64,000 nucleotides of DNA from Staphylococcus simiae (GTDB lineage Bacteria > Bacillota > Bacilli > Staphylococcales > Staphylococcaceae). The translations under genes and the position numbers were made by a program. Below the pieces are notes generated by a model. That model was not told the origin of the DNA. It searched no databases and saw nothing but the letters and a program-made list of their open reading frames with translations. The stretch lies in assembly GCF_017357005.1 (NCBI RefSeq), contig NZ_CP071589.1, forward strand, positions 62,001-126,000, written 5' to 3'. This document shows positions 45,864 through 56,214 of the stretch, one piece after another (the stretch's first letter is position 1; each line of letters starts with the position of its first letter).

Positions 45864-46606
45864 ACAATGCAGTAGAAGTTGAACAATTAACCATTTATAA
45901 CAATAATCAAGCCTTATTAAAATCATTGTCAATGACAGTTAAATTTGGTGAATTCCATGCTATTGTTGGTGAGAGTGGTAGTGGCAAGTCATTATTAGTA
46001 CGTACAATTTTAAATATGCGACATTCCCAATTAGAATATCAAGGACATGTCAGTATCAATTTGAATGAAACGGATGCAGTATTTCAAGATGCTAATAGCA
46101 ATATGTTTAGTAATGTAACGATACAAAAACATTTCAATGCAGTGTATCGGACAATACAGTCATCAGTATCAAAGGTGCAGCAACAACAACAAATAGAATC
46201 GTTGTTGCTACAATTAGGTTTTTCAAATCCTAAGACAGTGCTTAACAGTTACCCATTTCAATTAAGCGGTGGTATGGCGCAACGTGTTGCGTTTGTATTA
46301 GCAATGGTTCGACACCCTAAAATATTAATATTAGATGAACCAACAAGTGCACTGGATATAAAAAATAGTAACGTTTTTATGCATTATCTAATGGATATTG
46401 TCAAACAACAACAAATGACAGTTATTTTTATTACTCATGATTTTAATCTCGTTCGTCAGTATGCAACTGAAGTCAGTATTATGAAAAGTGGTGAAATAAT
46501 TGAAAGTGGCAGTGTGAAGGATGTCTTAAGTGCACCCAAAGAAGACTATACACAACAACTCATTGATATAGCTAACAGGAGGGCTTACTACTATGCTGAC
46601 AATTAA
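45830..46606 (+). CDS. nikD: ABC transporter ATP-binding protein NikD-like
   Basis: 258 residues from ATG 45830, behind AGGAGG at 45812-45817. Walker A GESGSGKS (about 46-53), signature FQLSGGMAQR, Walker B ILILDEPTSALD, and ITHD. It is a DppD/NikD-type ATPase that drives import together with NikE. It overlaps nikC and nikE, consistent with tight coupling. Confidence 0.87.
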   Translation: MSNDSQQHQSINNAVEVEQLTIYNNNQALLKSLSMTVKFGEFHAIVGESGSGKSLLVRTILNMRHSQLEYQGHVSINLNETDAVFQDANSNMFSNVTIQKHFNAVYRTIQSSVSKVQQQQQIESLLLQLGFSNPKTVLNSYPFQLSGGMAQRVAFVLAMVRHPKILILDEPTSALDIKNSNVFMHYLMDIVKQQQMTVIFITHDFNLVRQYATEVSIMKSGEIIESGSVKDVLSAPKEDYTQQLIDIANRRAYYYADN

Positions 46607-47234
46607 CAATCTAACCAAGGTTTGGGGACAAGACAAAAATATCATCGAGCAGTTGAATGTGACGATGACAGCACAACATATATTAATTTGTGGTCAAAGT
46701 GGTAGTGGCAAGTCTACGTTAGCTAAGATTATTGCTGGTATTGATATGGATTATAGTGGGCAATTGCTTTATAACGGCATTGAAAGAAATGAGTATACTA
46801 CGAAACAGTGGATGAAACATATTCAATATGTTCCCCAGTATCAACGTGACACCTTGAATGGTAGACAGACAGTAAGGCAGGTTTTGCTTACACCTTTAAA
46901 AAACTTTGGCTTTAAACGACAAGGTTTTCAACAGAGAATTAATAACGTAATGAAACAATGTCAGTTATCAAAATCACTATTACAACAACGCGTTGATACA
47001 CTGAGTGGTGGACAATTTCAGCGGCTATGGATTGCCAAAGCATTAATATGTGAGCCGGATATTTTAATTTTAGATGAAGCGACTACTAATTTAGATGTTA
47101 TAAATGAAGAAAAAGTGATTGAAATGTTACAACAGCAAAGTAATATTCAAATGATTATTATTAGTCATGATGCCTATGTATTACAGTCATTTATCGGGCA
47201 ACGTCTTGATTTAACAGTACGTGAGATGAAATGA
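46593..47234 (+). CDS. nikE: ABC transporter ATP-binding protein NikE-like
   Basis: 213 residues. Walker A GQSGSGKST (about 33-41), signature TLSGGQFQR, Walker B ILILDEATTNLD, and IISHD. It is shorter than many DppF proteins because it lacks the C-terminal oligopeptide-transporter extension. It ends the operon. Confidence 0.86.
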   Translation: MLTINNLTKVWGQDKNIIEQLNVTMTAQHILICGQSGSGKSTLAKIIAGIDMDYSGQLLYNGIERNEYTTKQWMKHIQYVPQYQRDTLNGRQTVRQVLLTPLKNFGFKRQGFQQRINNVMKQCQLSKSLLQQRVDTLSGGQFQRLWIAKALICEPDILILDEATTNLDVINEEKVIEMLQQQSNIQMIIISHDAYVLQSFIGQRLDLTVREMK

Positions 47235-47304
47235 TAAACCGAGTATACTACTTATATATACAATCAGTTGTTTCATACAGCATAAGATGTGACGATTAAT
47301 GATG

Positions 47305-47332
47305 AGCTATCTCGACGGAGATAGCTATTTTT
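47305..47332 (+). terminator. terminator of the nik operon
   Basis: AGCTATCTC (47305-47313), loop GACG, GAGATAGCT (47318-47326), then ATTTTTG. The following 470 bases to the adhE promoter hold no gene that I can support. Confidence 0.85.
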
Positions 47333-47800
47333 GTATTAAAAAATAGTTTAGTAAATTATGATTCTTTAACTTTTAGAACCGATTAATTAAATGCAAATTA
47401 AAATCATAAAAATATAAAAGAATTTGATGCCGATATTCCTGAGATAGGGATGCAACACAGGATAAATGAATAAATAATTTTTATAAACTCAAAAGTTGGG
47501 CATTGAGTCCTCGGCAAAGAAAAATCTGATAATAAATTCACACTATAATGTATAAGCTGGGATAAGAGATAATTAAGATTTTTAGTCTGATTTGTTTGAG
47601 GACCTAAATTACAATGTACAACAAAGAAAAGTGTTTTTTATTGTCATCTTGAAAATAAAGGAACAAATATGTCACTCAAAGTCAGTCACAGCAGTACTTC
47701 CTAGCGTAAAACTATAATTTAAAAACTTTAATTGTTCAAATAATAGTCGAATTTTAAAATTTTTTTATCAAAATCTCTTTATATCTAAAAAAACATATAC

Positions 47801-47826
47801 TATAATGTTTGTGAAATAATTCACAA
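47801..47826 (+). promoter_or_regulatory. adhE promoter with Rex box
   Basis: TATAAT (47801-47806) is followed directly by TTGTGAAATAATTCACAA (47809-47826), a perfect Rex operator. Its placement over the transcription start predicts repression when NADH is low. Confidence 0.88.
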
Positions 47827-47845
47827 AGTTAAAGGAGAGGTTGAT

Positions 47846-50452
47846 ATGGGAACTGTATCAGAAAAAGAACGACGAGGGACTGAAGAACAAGTAGCAAATA
47901 TGATTAATGCTTTGGCTGCCAAAGGTCAAGCAGCTTTAAAAGCATTATCTAAAAAATCACAACAAGAAATTGACCATATTGTACATCAAATGAGTCTAGC
48001 AGCTGTAGATCAACACATGACATTAGCAAAAATGGCGTATGAAGAAACTGGGCGTGGCGTATATGAAGATAAAGCAATTAAAAATTTATATGCTTCAGAA
48101 TATATTTGGAATTCTATTAAAAATAATAAAACGGTCGGTGTTATAGGAGAAGATGAGCAGAAAGGTTTAACTTATGTTGCCGAGCCAGTTGGTGTTATCT
48201 GTGGTGTTACACCAACTACTAACCCAACATCAACAACGATATTTAAAGCGATGATAGCCATTAAAACAGCTAATCCAATCATTTTTGCTTTTCACCCAAG
48301 TGCACAACAATCATCTAAACGAGCTGCTCAGGTTATTTTAGACGCAGCAATTGCAGCAGGTGCTCCACAAGATTGCATTCAATGGATTGACGAACCTTCT
48401 ATCGAAGCAACAAAGCAACTGATGAATCATAAAGATATTGCATTAGTATTAGCAACTGGTGGTTCTGGCATGGTGAAATCAGCATATTCAACAGGGAAAC
48501 CTGCTTTAGGTGTTGGACCAGGAAATGTACCGACTTATATTGAAAAAACAGCATATATTAAACGTGCGGTTAATGATATTATTGGCTCTAAAACATTTGA
48601 TAACGGTATGATATGTGCGTCTGAACAAGTTATGGTTGTTGATAAAGAAGTTTACACCGACGTAGTGAATGAATTTACATCACATGGTACATACTTTGTT
48701 AAACAAGAAGAATTGAAACAACTTGAAGATGTTGTAATGAATGATCATAAAACAGCTGTTAAACCTGATATTGTTGGTAAATCAGCAGTAGCCATTGCGG
48801 AGCTTGCAGGCATTAAAGTGCCAACGGATACTAAGTTATTAATTGTAGAACTTGAAGGTGTTGGAGCAGATTATCCGTTATCTCGTGAGAAATTATCTCC
48901 AGTATTGGCGATGGTTAAAGCACAATCACACGATGATGCTTTTCAAATATGTAAACAAACATTACAATTTGGAGGTTTAGGACATACTGCTGTCATACAC
49001 ACAGAAAATAGTGATTTACAACAAGCCTTTGGGTTAACAATGAAAGCATGTCGTGTACTAGTTAATACGCCATCAGCTGTTGGAGGTATTGGAGATATGT
49101 ATAATGAATTAATTCCATCATTAACATTAGGTTGTGGTTCTTATGGTCATAATTCAGTGTCACATAATGTGAGTGCAGTAGATTTATTAAATATTAAAAC
49201 AATTGCTAAACGTCGCAATAATATGCAATGGTTTAAATTACCTCCAAAAGTATATTTTGAAGAACATGCCATTATGTATTTAACAGAGATGGATCATATC
49301 GACAAAGTTATGATTGTAACTGACCCAGGCATGGTTAAATTTGGTTATGTGGATACTGTCGAAAGTGTCTTAAGACGTCGAGTGCCACAACCGAAAATTA
49401 AAGTATTTAGTGATGTTGAACCAAATCCATCAACAAATACAGTTTACAAAGGATTAGACATGTTTATTGATTTCCAACCAGATGTTGTCATTGCACTTGG
49501 TGGAGGCTCAGCAATGGATGCTGCTAAAGCAATGTGGATGTTCTTTGAGCATCCAGAAACATCATTCTTTGGAGCGAAACAAAAATTCTTAGATATTCGT
49601 AAACGAACATATAAAATTGGCAAACCAGAACATGCTAAACTTATTTGTATACCAACTACTTCAGGAACAGGTTCTGAAGTAACACCATTTGCTGTTATCA
49701 CTGATAGTGAGACACATGTGAAATATCCATTAGCAGATTATGCGTTAACACCAGATATCGCTATTGTTGATCCACAATTTGTAATGAGTGTACCTAAAAG
49801 TGTAACAGCAGATACTGGTATGGATGTATTAACACATGCTATTGAATCATATGTATCTGTTTTGGCATCTGATTATACAAGAGGATTAAGCTTACAAGCG
49901 ATTAAGTTAACATTTGACTACTTGAAATCGTCAGTGGATCAAGGTGATAAAGTGTCACGTGAAAAAATGCATAATGCATCAACAATGGCCGGAATGGCAT
50001 TTGCTAATGCGTTTTTAGGTATTTCACACTCCATAGCGCATAAAATTGGCGGCGAGTATGGTATACCACATGGTAGAACCAATGCAATCTTATTACCTCA
50101 TGTGATTCGTTATAATGCTAAAGACCCGCAAAAACACGCTTTATTCCCTAAATATGATTTCTTTAGAGCGGATAAAGATTATGCTGATATTGCTAGATTT
50201 TTAGGTTTAGAAGGACAAACAACTGAAGAATTAGTCGAAGCATTGGCAACAGCAGTGTATAACTTAGGTTGCTCAGTAGGTATTGATATGAATTTAAAAG
50301 CACAAGGTGTCACAGAAGAAGTGCTAGCATCAACAATTGATCGCATGGCAGAATTAGCATTTGAAGATCAATGTACGACTGCTAATCCAAAAGAACCGTT
50401 AATCAGTGAGTTAAAAGGTATTATCCAAACAGCATATGATTATGAACAATAA
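47846..50452 (+). CDS. adhE: bifunctional acetaldehyde-CoA/alcohol dehydrogenase
   Basis: 868 residues. The N-terminal CoA-acylating aldehyde dehydrogenase domain (1-440) has the active-site cysteine in GMICASEQ near 255. The C-terminal iron-dependent alcohol dehydrogenase domain (450-868) has [34 protein letters not shown] and the metal-binding HAIESYVSV and [19 protein letters not shown]. It turns acetyl-CoA to ethanol and regenerates two NAD. AAAGGAGAGG precedes the start. Single gene under Rex. Confidence 0.96.
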   Translation: MGTVSEKERRGTEEQVANMINALAAKGQAALKALSKKSQQEIDHIVHQMSLAAVDQHMTLAKMAYEETGRGVYEDKAIKNLYASEYIWNSIKNNKTVGVIGEDEQKGLTYVAEPVGVICGVTPTTNPTSTTIFKAMIAIKTANPIIFAFHPSAQQSSKRAAQVILDAAIAAGAPQDCIQWIDEPSIEATKQLMNHKDIALVLATGGSGMVKSAYSTGKPALGVGPGNVPTYIEKTAYIKRAVNDIIGSKTFDNGMICASEQVMVVDKEVYTDVVNEFTSHGTYFVKQEELKQLEDVVMNDHKTAVKPDIVGKSAVAIAELAGIKVPTDTKLLIVELEGVGADYPLSREKLSPVLAMVKAQSHDDAFQICKQTLQFGGLGHTAVIHTENSDLQQAFGLTMKACRVLVNTPSAVGGIGDMYNELIPSLTLGCGSYGHNSVSHNVSAVDLLNIKTIAKRRNNMQWFKLPPKVYFEEHAIMYLTEMDHIDKVMIVTDPGMVKFGYVDTVESVLRRRVPQPKIKVFSDVEPNPSTNTVYKGLDMFIDFQPDVVIALGGGSAMDAAKAMWMFFEHPETSFFGAKQKFLDIRKRTYKIGKPEHAKLICIPTTSGTGSEVTPFAVITDSETHVKYPLADYALTPDIAIVDPQFVMSVPKSVTADTGMDVLTHAIESYVSVLASDYTRGLSLQAIKLTFDYLKSSVDQGDKVSREKMHNASTMAGMAFANAFLGISHSIAHKIGGEYGIPHGRTNAILLPHVIRYNAKDPQKHALFPKYDFFRADKDYADIARFLGLEGQTTEELVEALATAVYNLGCSVGIDMNLKAQGVTEEVLASTIDRMAELAFEDQCTTANPKEPLISELKGIIQTAYDYEQ

Positions 50453-50509
50453 TGACTTATTGCTAATAGCTAGACTGAATTATTACACGATATAGTATAG
50501 TTTGAAATT

Positions 50510-50551
50510 ATCTCGAGATGATCATAAATAATGATGGTCTCGAGATTTTTT
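50510..50551 (+). terminator. terminator of adhE
   Basis: ATCTCGAGA (50510-50518) pairs with TCTCGAGAT (50538-50546), then TTTTTTG. Confidence 0.85.
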
Positions 50552-50640
50552 GTAATATAAGGATTCTAAGACAGAACGTATGCTGTAAGTAATATGATGT
50601 GATTGTTAGTAATTGTCTGTATGATGAACTATTAAGAAAT

Positions 50641-50800
50641 CACTGCTTTATCATCCCTGCGAGCCTTGTCAGGGTGGCTTTACGACATAAATTTTTTGAC
50701 AATGATTACTGTCCTATCATCCTGGTGGGGTCTTGTTAGTGTGCATGGGCGATATAAATTTTTGAAAAATGATTGCTGTGCTACTCCGCGCTGTATGATC
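50641..50800 (+). repeat. degenerate tandem repeat, about 65-base period
   Basis: About 2.3 units. Each unit runs AT(C/G)A(C/T)T(G/A)CT..., TATCATCC(C/T), a G-rich block with CTTGT, then GA(C/T)ATAAATTTTT. The short frame 50666-50905 runs across the repeat and is not thought to be a gene. Nothing else is seen between 50552 and 50940. Confidence 0.5.
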
Positions 50801-50940
50801 TATTTGAAATGGACTCAACCTCACATAAAAGTAAAGTTAAGTCAGATTGTTGAAGTTGAATACAAAATCAATCATACGAAGGTGTTTTACTATTTGAATT
50901 GTTAAAAGTTGTAAACGATATTCAAGGATAGACACTGGTA

Positions 50941-51336
50941 TTAATCCTTTGTCTTATTTGTCTGAGGAAGTGTTTTGACAAAAGTAAATAAAGCGATAGT
51001 TTGTATCACTACAAGAATCATCAAGCCAATACGAACTGGCCAAATAGGAACTACTAGTATAGAAAAGCCGATAACAATATAGAGACTTAACAAAATTTTG
51101 AATTTCTGAGGTAGTGTATATCCTCGGTGTAAGTAGAAATTTTCAACATATTCTTTATATATTTTTTGTCGAACCAACCAGTTATAAAAACGCTCTGAAC
51201 TTCTAGCAAAGCAGAAAACGGCTACAAGTAGAAATGGGGTTGTCGGTAGTAATGGTAAAACGGCACCAGCGATACCTAATCCAGTGAAGATGATACCGAT
51301 AATTAATAGAATAATTCGCACAAGTGAAACCTCCAA
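50941..51336 (-). CDS. DUF454 (YbaN-like) membrane protein
   Basis: 131 residues. Family signature GIIFTGLGIAGAVLPLLPTTPFLLVAVFCFARSSERFYNWL (about 14-54), followed by YKEYVENF and two further TM helices (about 76-95 and 97-120). The family is widespread in bacteria with no firm function. GAGG precedes the start. Single gene convergent with nothing obvious. Confidence 0.85.
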   Translation of the reverse strand: MEVSLVRIILLIIGIIFTGLGIAGAVLPLLPTTPFLLVAVFCFARSSERFYNWLVRQKIYKEYVENFYLHRGYTLPQKFKILLSLYIVIGFSILVVPIWPVRIGLMILVVIQTIALFTFVKTLPQTNKTKD

Positions 51337-51530
51337 ACTGTTAATACAATGCTTAAGTTAATTATCACTAACTTATTCTATCATCTTAATGATAATAATT
51401 CTCAAATGCATTTTACTATATTATGTATTTTAACAATAAGTTTAGCAATACTTTTTATAAATTAAATATTTAACAGTAGAGATGATGACAGCAGGAATAT
51501 CAATGACGAAAAATGACTGAGCTAATGATT

Positions 51531-51559
51531 TTCATTTGTGTAAACGCTTACTATATAAT
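51531..51559 (+). promoter_or_regulatory. aldA promoter with cre site
   Basis: TTCATT (51531-51536), 17 bases, TATAAT (51554-51559). TGTAAACGCTTACT (51539-51552) between them fits the cre consensus at 13 of 14 positions, so CcpA would cover the promoter. Confidence 0.72.
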
Positions 51560-51619
51560 GACTATTGTAACATCATTACTTTAAGTCATACGTTTACTAC
51601 ATACAAAGGAGAGATAAAA

Positions 51620-53107
51620 ATGACAGTGAACATTCAAGATTATATTGCCCAGGATTACGGTTTGTTTATCAACGGAGAATTTGTTAAAGGTAGTAGTAAT
51701 GATACAATCGCAGTGACGAATCCAGCTACTGGAGAAACACTTTCACATATTACAAAGGCGACAAATGAAGATGTCGATACAGCAGTTAAAGCAGCACAAA
51801 ATGCCTTTGAATCATGGAGCTTAACTTCTAAAACGGAACGTGCACAATTATTACGTCAAATTGGTGATCAATTAATGGCACACAAAGACCATTTGGCAAT
51901 GGTTGAAACATTAAATAACGGTAAACCAATTCGTGAAACAACATCAATTGATATTCCTTTTGCAGCAAGACATTTCCACTATTTTGCTAGTGTTATTGAA
52001 ACTGAAGAAGGTACTGTGAATGATATTGATAAAGATACGATGAGTATTGTACGTTATGAACCTATCGGTGTCGTAGGTGCAGTTGTGGCATGGAATTTCC
52101 CTATGTTGTTAGCAGCATGGAAGATTGCGCCTGCCATCGCCGCTGGTAATACCATTGTCATTCAACCTTCATCATCAACACCATTAAGTCTCTTAGAAGC
52201 AGCTAAAATTTTCCAAGATATATTACCTAAAGGGGTTATTAATATCTTAACAGGTAAAGGGTCAGAATCAGGTAATGCTATTTTCAACCATGAAGGTGTA
52301 GATAAATTATCTTTCACAGGCTCAACAGATGTAGGTTATCAAGTTGCTGAAGCGGCTGCTAAACACCTTGTCCCAGCGACGCTTGAACTTGGTGGTAAGA
52401 GTGCAAATATTATCTTAGATGATGCTAATCTAGATTTAGCTGTTGAAGGCATTCAATTAGGTATTTTGTTCAATCAAGGTGAGGTATGTAGTGCGGGATC
52501 ACGCTTACTTGTGCACGACAAAATTTATGATCAATTAATACCTCGATTAGAAGAAGCCTTTTCAAAAATAAAAGTGGGCGATCCATTAGATGAATCAACG
52601 CAAATGGGTAGTCAAACTGGCCAAGATCAACTAGAAAAAATACAATCTTATGTTGATTATGCGAAACAATCTGGCGCCAATATTCTTACTGGGGGTCATC
52701 GTGTAACAACTAATGGTTTAGATAAAGGTTATTTCTTTGAACCGACGCTAATTGCAGTAGAGAGTAACGAACATAAATTAGCACAAGAAGAAATTTTTGG
52801 CCCAGTATTAACAGTAATTAAAGTGACTGATGATCAACAAGCCATAGATATTGCCAATGATTCAGAGTATGGTTTAGCAGGTGGCGTCTTCTCACAAGAT
52901 ATTACGCGTGCATTAAACATTGCGAAAGCTGTGAGAACAGGACGTATATGGATTAATACGTATAATCAAGTCCCAGAAGGTGCACCATTTGGCGGTTACA
53001 AGAAATCTGGTATTGGTCGCGAGACATATAAAGCAGCATTAAGTAATTATCAACAAGTTAAAAATATCTATATTGATACAAGTAATGCATTAAAAGGGTT
53101 GTATTAA
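51620..53107 (+). CDS. aldA: aldehyde dehydrogenase
   Basis: 495 residues from ATG 51620 (AAAGGAGAG upstream), the length of S. aureus AldA. NAD-dependent [45 protein letters not shown] (Glu near 264), [12 protein letters not shown] with the catalytic Cys near 298, and [10 protein letters not shown]. It oxidises aliphatic aldehydes such as acetaldehyde to acids. IS1272 copy 2 begins 33 bases after the stop. Confidence 0.93.
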   Translation: MTVNIQDYIAQDYGLFINGEFVKGSSNDTIAVTNPATGETLSHITKATNEDVDTAVKAAQNAFESWSLTSKTERAQLLRQIGDQLMAHKDHLAMVETLNNGKPIRETTSIDIPFAARHFHYFASVIETEEGTVNDIDKDTMSIVRYEPIGVVGAVVAWNFPMLLAAWKIAPAIAAGNTIVIQPSSSTPLSLLEAAKIFQDILPKGVINILTGKGSESGNAIFNHEGVDKLSFTGSTDVGYQVAEAAAKHLVPATLELGGKSANIILDDANLDLAVEGIQLGILFNQGEVCSAGSRLLVHDKIYDQLIPRLEEAFSKIKVGDPLDESTQMGSQTGQDQLEKIQSYVDYAKQSGANILTGGHRVTTNGLDKGYFFEPTLIAVESNEHKLAQEEIFGPVLTVIKVTDDQQAIDIANDSEYGLAGGVFSQDITRALNIAKAVRTGRIWINTYNQVPEGAPFGGYKKSGIGRETYKAALSNYQQVKNIYIDTSNALKGLY

Positions 53108-53131
53108 GTCGATTAATCATACGTTTGAATT

Positions 53132-54808
53132 TTAATGACGAAGAGCCTGGGACATTAAGTTCTTGGTGAAAGTAAAAAAGACAATTTCTATTGAAAATTG
53201 ATAGAAATTGTCTTTTTCATTATTAATTTTGAAATAAACAGCTCCTTGAGCTGCTAGCTTCCTTATGTTAACTGCCATTAATACAAATCCAAGTTCACGT
53301 TTAACCTTATCGAGTCCTCGAACTGACATTCGAGTGAACCCCAAAATAGCCTTCGTGAATCCAAAAACAGGTTCTACGTCAATTTTTCTTTGACTATAGA
53401 TTTTTTTCGTTTCTGGCTCAGAAAGCTTTTGATTTACTTGAGATTTAAAATACTCCCAATTATAATTCTTCATTATTTTTTTATTTGTTTTTGACTTTGA
53501 TTTCATACATTGATGTTTGAGTGGACAATCTGTACAATCATCACATTCATATAATTTAAAATCTCTTTTGAATCCATATTTATCATTACGATAAGCATAT
53601 CGTTTAAATCCTAATCGTTTTTGATTTGGACAAATAAATTCATCGTTGATTTCATCATAATCCCAGTTCTGAGTATTAAAAATGTCACTTTTAAATTTTT
53701 TAGTTTTATCTTTAATAAACATTCCATATGTAATCAATGGTGTTCTATTAAAATCATCGATAATAGCCATGTAATTTTGTTCACTACCATAACCAGCATC
53801 AGCGACAATATACTCAGGTAAATAACCGTAGGTTTCTTTAATTAAAGTTAAAAATGATATTAAAGTTCTAGTATCTGTTGGATTTTGGTAGACATTATAT
53901 GATAAAACAAATTGCGAATTTGTCGCTATTTGTAAATTGTATCCTGGTTTAAGTTGTCCATTTTTCATATGATCTTCTTTCATTCTCATAAAAGTAGCGT
54001 CATGGTCTGTTTTAGAATAACTATTACGGTCTTGAAGAATTGCTTTTTGTTCTTCGTACTTCGACTTTCGGTCAGAATAATCATCAAATTTCTTTTTAAC
54101 TTTTTTTATTTTAGTTCTTTTTTGACGAGTTTGCTTTCTTAGTTCTGGTTGTGTTTCATTATCAATTTGTTGATTTAAATCTTCGATTTCTTTATCCAAG
54201 TGACTACCGATTAAATCAATATCTTCTTTTGATAAATCAGTATCTTTATCTTCTATAATCTCTGGTATAATTTTATCCTTTACTAATTCTTGATAGATTG
54301 TTTTTGAATTTTCGTTTATATCTGTTTCATAATTTAAAATACTTTTCTTCCATACGAACGTATATCTATTGGCATCAGCTTCGACTTTGGTTCCATCGAT
54401 AAAAATAGCTTGGTCATCAATAAGATTTTGCTTTAGACACTGACTATGAAATTGGATAAATAAAGATTCAATTAAGGCATCTGTTTTAGGATTGACTCTG
54501 AATCGATTAATTGTTTTATATGAAGGTGTTTGATTTTGAGACAACCACATCATACGAAGACTATCATTGAGTAATCTTTCTATTTTTCTTCCAGAATATA
54601 CAGATTGTGTGTAGGCATATAGAATAATTTTTAACATCATTTTTGGATGATATGAAGTCGCACCACGATAATGTTTGAATTCGTCGAATTCTCTATCTGG
54701 TATGCTTTCAACTATGTCATTAACGTATCTTGAAATATCATTTTGAGGAATTTTTACTGAAGTTTCCATTGGTAGTGTAAGTTGAGTCATGTTATAATCT
54801 TTATACAT
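53132..54808 (-). CDS. IS1182-family transposase (IS1272-like), copy 2
   Basis: 558 residues, same as the copy at 23803 except Ser for Pro in TLISF (codon near 53855) and the last two residues. The frame reads out of the element: ALRH and stop, with RH and the stop drawn from flanking DNA. The motifs are those given for copy 1. Confidence 0.95.
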   Translation of the reverse strand: MYKDYNMTQLTLPMETSVKIPQNDISRYVNDIVESIPDREFDEFKHYRGATSYHPKMMLKIILYAYTQSVYSGRKIERLLNDSLRMMWLSQNQTPSYKTINRFRVNPKTDALIESLFIQFHSQCLKQNLIDDQAIFIDGTKVEADANRYTFVWKKSILNYETDINENSKTIYQELVKDKIIPEIIEDKDTDLSKEDIDLIGSHLDKEIEDLNQQIDNETQPELRKQTRQKRTKIKKVKKKFDDYSDRKSKYEEQKAILQDRNSYSKTDHDATFMRMKEDHMKNGQLKPGYNLQIATNSQFVLSYNVYQNPTDTRTLISFLTLIKETYGYLPEYIVADAGYGSEQNYMAIIDDFNRTPLITYGMFIKDKTKKFKSDIFNTQNWDYDEINDEFICPNQKRLGFKRYAYRNDKYGFKRDFKLYECDDCTDCPLKHQCMKSKSKTNKKIMKNYNWEYFKSQVNQKLSEPETKKIYSQRKIDVEPVFGFTKAILGFTRMSVRGLDKVKRELGFVLMAVNIRKLAAQGAVYFKINNEKDNFYQFSIEIVFFTFTKNLMSQALRH

Positions 54809-55082
54809 AAGACACCTCGTTAATTTGGTTTATTGGTATTTATTAAATTATACGAAAGTGTCTTATTTTTTTGAAGTATTTACATGTAAAATTACATAAA
54901 AAACGAAGTATTGTAGTGAAGACTCCTGAGGGAGCAGTGCTAGTCGAAGACTACAGGCTGAGACAGCACCCTAGGAACGCGAAACTACAATACGGAGTAT
55001 TGAACATAAAGAAGCACAAAGACGATTTAACAATAAAATCATCTTTGTGCTATTATTTTTGGGATTTATGTCCCAGCCTCTT
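53141..55082 (-). mobile_element. IS1272-like insertion sequence (IS1182 family), copy 2
   Basis: 1942 bases with the same ends as copy 1 and almost no base differences, so at least one copy moved recently. It lies between aldA and a long hairpin (55087-55170), fitting the idea that this IS group lands at stem-loop sites. Copy-specific flanks set the IS borders. A mirrored internal hairpin is at 53175-53217. Confidence 0.95.
54908..54993 (+). ncRNA. structured element inside IS1272, copy 2
   Basis: Identical layout to 25579-25664: the outer 10-bp stem GTATTGTAGT/ACTACAATAC with the inner GTGCT/AGCAC stem. It is conserved with the element and lies upstream of the transposase start, on the other strand sense. 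Confidence 0.5.
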
Positions 55083-55086
55083 TATT

Positions 55087-55175
55087 GGTTCCCTATTTTT
55101 CAGAACTGATAAATAAAAAGTGAATAGTTTAAAATATAAATTATATATCAGTCCAATTTGGGAGAGAACCTTTTT
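55087..55175. terminator. long imperfect hairpin beside IS1272 copy 2
   Basis: GGTTCCC (55087-55093) with GGGAGAGAACC (55160-55170), plus inner ACTGATA/TATCAGT arms, followed by TTTTTATT. It probably terminates the minus-strand gene at 55187 and, before the IS arrived, aldA. A diverged relative is at about 4500-4550 (GGACTGATA ... CATCAGTTC). Confidence 0.55.
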
Positions 55176-55186
55176 ATTATGATGCT

Positions 55187-55390
55187 TTATGTAGGATCAT
55201 TTAAATCATTTTCATCAATTTCTTTAATACTATCGATTAGGACAGTCACTTCTTGTGGCTTTAAAATATGGAGATGTTGCTCATCATTATCTCTAGCAAC
55301 TTCTTCAATTTTATATTTTTTACCAGCCATTGTTTCAATTGCTATTTTACCGTTTCTGTCTAAACTATTTATAACATCTTGTTTATCCAT
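55187..55390 (-). CDS. small soluble hypothetical protein
   Basis: 67 residues with a strong GGAGGG ribosome site 6 bases before the ATG. Balanced charged composition: MDKQDVINSLDRNGKIAIE, then KKYKIEEVARD and KPQEVTVLIDSIKEIDEND. It likely forms a small beta-rich fold. No TM or signal. I do not recognise a family. The ribosome site and composition argue that it is real. Confidence 0.65.
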   Translation of the reverse strand: MDKQDVINSLDRNGKIAIETMAGKKYKIEEVARDNDEQHLHILKPQEVTVLIDSIKEIDENDLNDPT

Positions 55391-55587
55391 ATAATCCCTC
55401 CAATTTATATACTTGTTATCTTAATACCCTATTTATCAATTTCTATGCTTTGCCATTTTAAAATAAAATTTAACAGAATATATTCTCAGAATTTATCAGA
55501 AAATTATAAATTCTCGTTTTATATCCTTGTATTATGATAGGAATTATAGTAATATTTTTTCAAACATTCATTTAGGAGGTCTTTTTA

Positions 55588-56100
55588 ATGACATTATTTT
55601 TATTAGAAGCGAATCACCTTAACTTTGCTACAACGAAACAGGAGCTTGAACAAAAGGTCGCATCATTAGTTACTGATTCAATTCCTACTTTAATTGAAGT
55701 TCAGGCTACTGAAAATTTATCACACGGTTATTTCATTGTAGAGGCGAATAGTGAAGAAGAAGCTACACAATTTTTAACTGATGCTGATATTAGTATTAAT
55801 TTAGTGAAACAAGTACGTCTGGTAGGTAAAGAATTAGATGAAGTTAAAAATGGCGATGCACATATTGATTATCTTGTTACTTGGAACATTCCTGAAGGAA
55901 TTACAATGGATCAATATTTAGCACGTAAAAAGAAAAATTCTGTTCATTATGAAGAAGTGCCTGAAGTTGAATTTAAACGTACTTATGTTTGTGAAGATAT
56001 GTCTAAATGTATTTGTTTATATAATGCACCTGATGAAGAAGCAGTACGTCGTGCACGTAAAGCAGTTGATACACCTATTGATGGTATTGAAAAGATTTAA
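55588..56100 (+). CDS. DUF4242-domain protein upstream of sulfonate-type ABC operon
   Basis: 170 residues. The N-terminal half resembles a diverged copy of the C-terminal DUF4242 domain (about 95-165: YLVTWNIPEGITMDQYLAR, VEFKRTYVCEDMSKCICLYNAPDEEAVRRA), so the protein may be two ferredoxin-like halves. DUF4242 members bind metals in some cases; VCEDMSKCIC holds three cysteines. AGGAGG precedes the ATG. In S. aureus a similar gene precedes the same ABC operon. Function unknown. Confidence 0.8.
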   Translation: MTLFLLEANHLNFATTKQELEQKVASLVTDSIPTLIEVQATENLSHGYFIVEANSEEEATQFLTDADISINLVKQVRLVGKELDEVKNGDAHIDYLVTWNIPEGITMDQYLARKKKNSVHYEEVPEVEFKRTYVCEDMSKCICLYNAPDEEAVRRARKAVDTPIDGIEKI

Positions 56101-56137
56101 TCAGAACCATCTAATAAAGGTCACTGAGTTACGATTA

Positions 56138-56163
56138 TAGAGCTATGTTTTGGCATAGCTCTA
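56138..56163 (+). terminator. hairpin between DUF4242 gene and ABC operon
   Basis: TAGAGCTATG (56138-56147) and CATAGCTCTA (56154-56163), a perfect 10-bp stem. No T run follows, so it may attenuate rather than end transcription. Confidence 0.55.
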
Positions 56164-56214
56164 CTATATTACATCAATTCTTAGTAAAACGATAATAATA
56201 ATAGGAGTGGTGCA

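Noticed and set aside
50666..50905. 79-codon frame between adhE and the DUF454 gene
   Set aside because: It spans a degenerate tandem repeat and has no ribosome site or conserved look.
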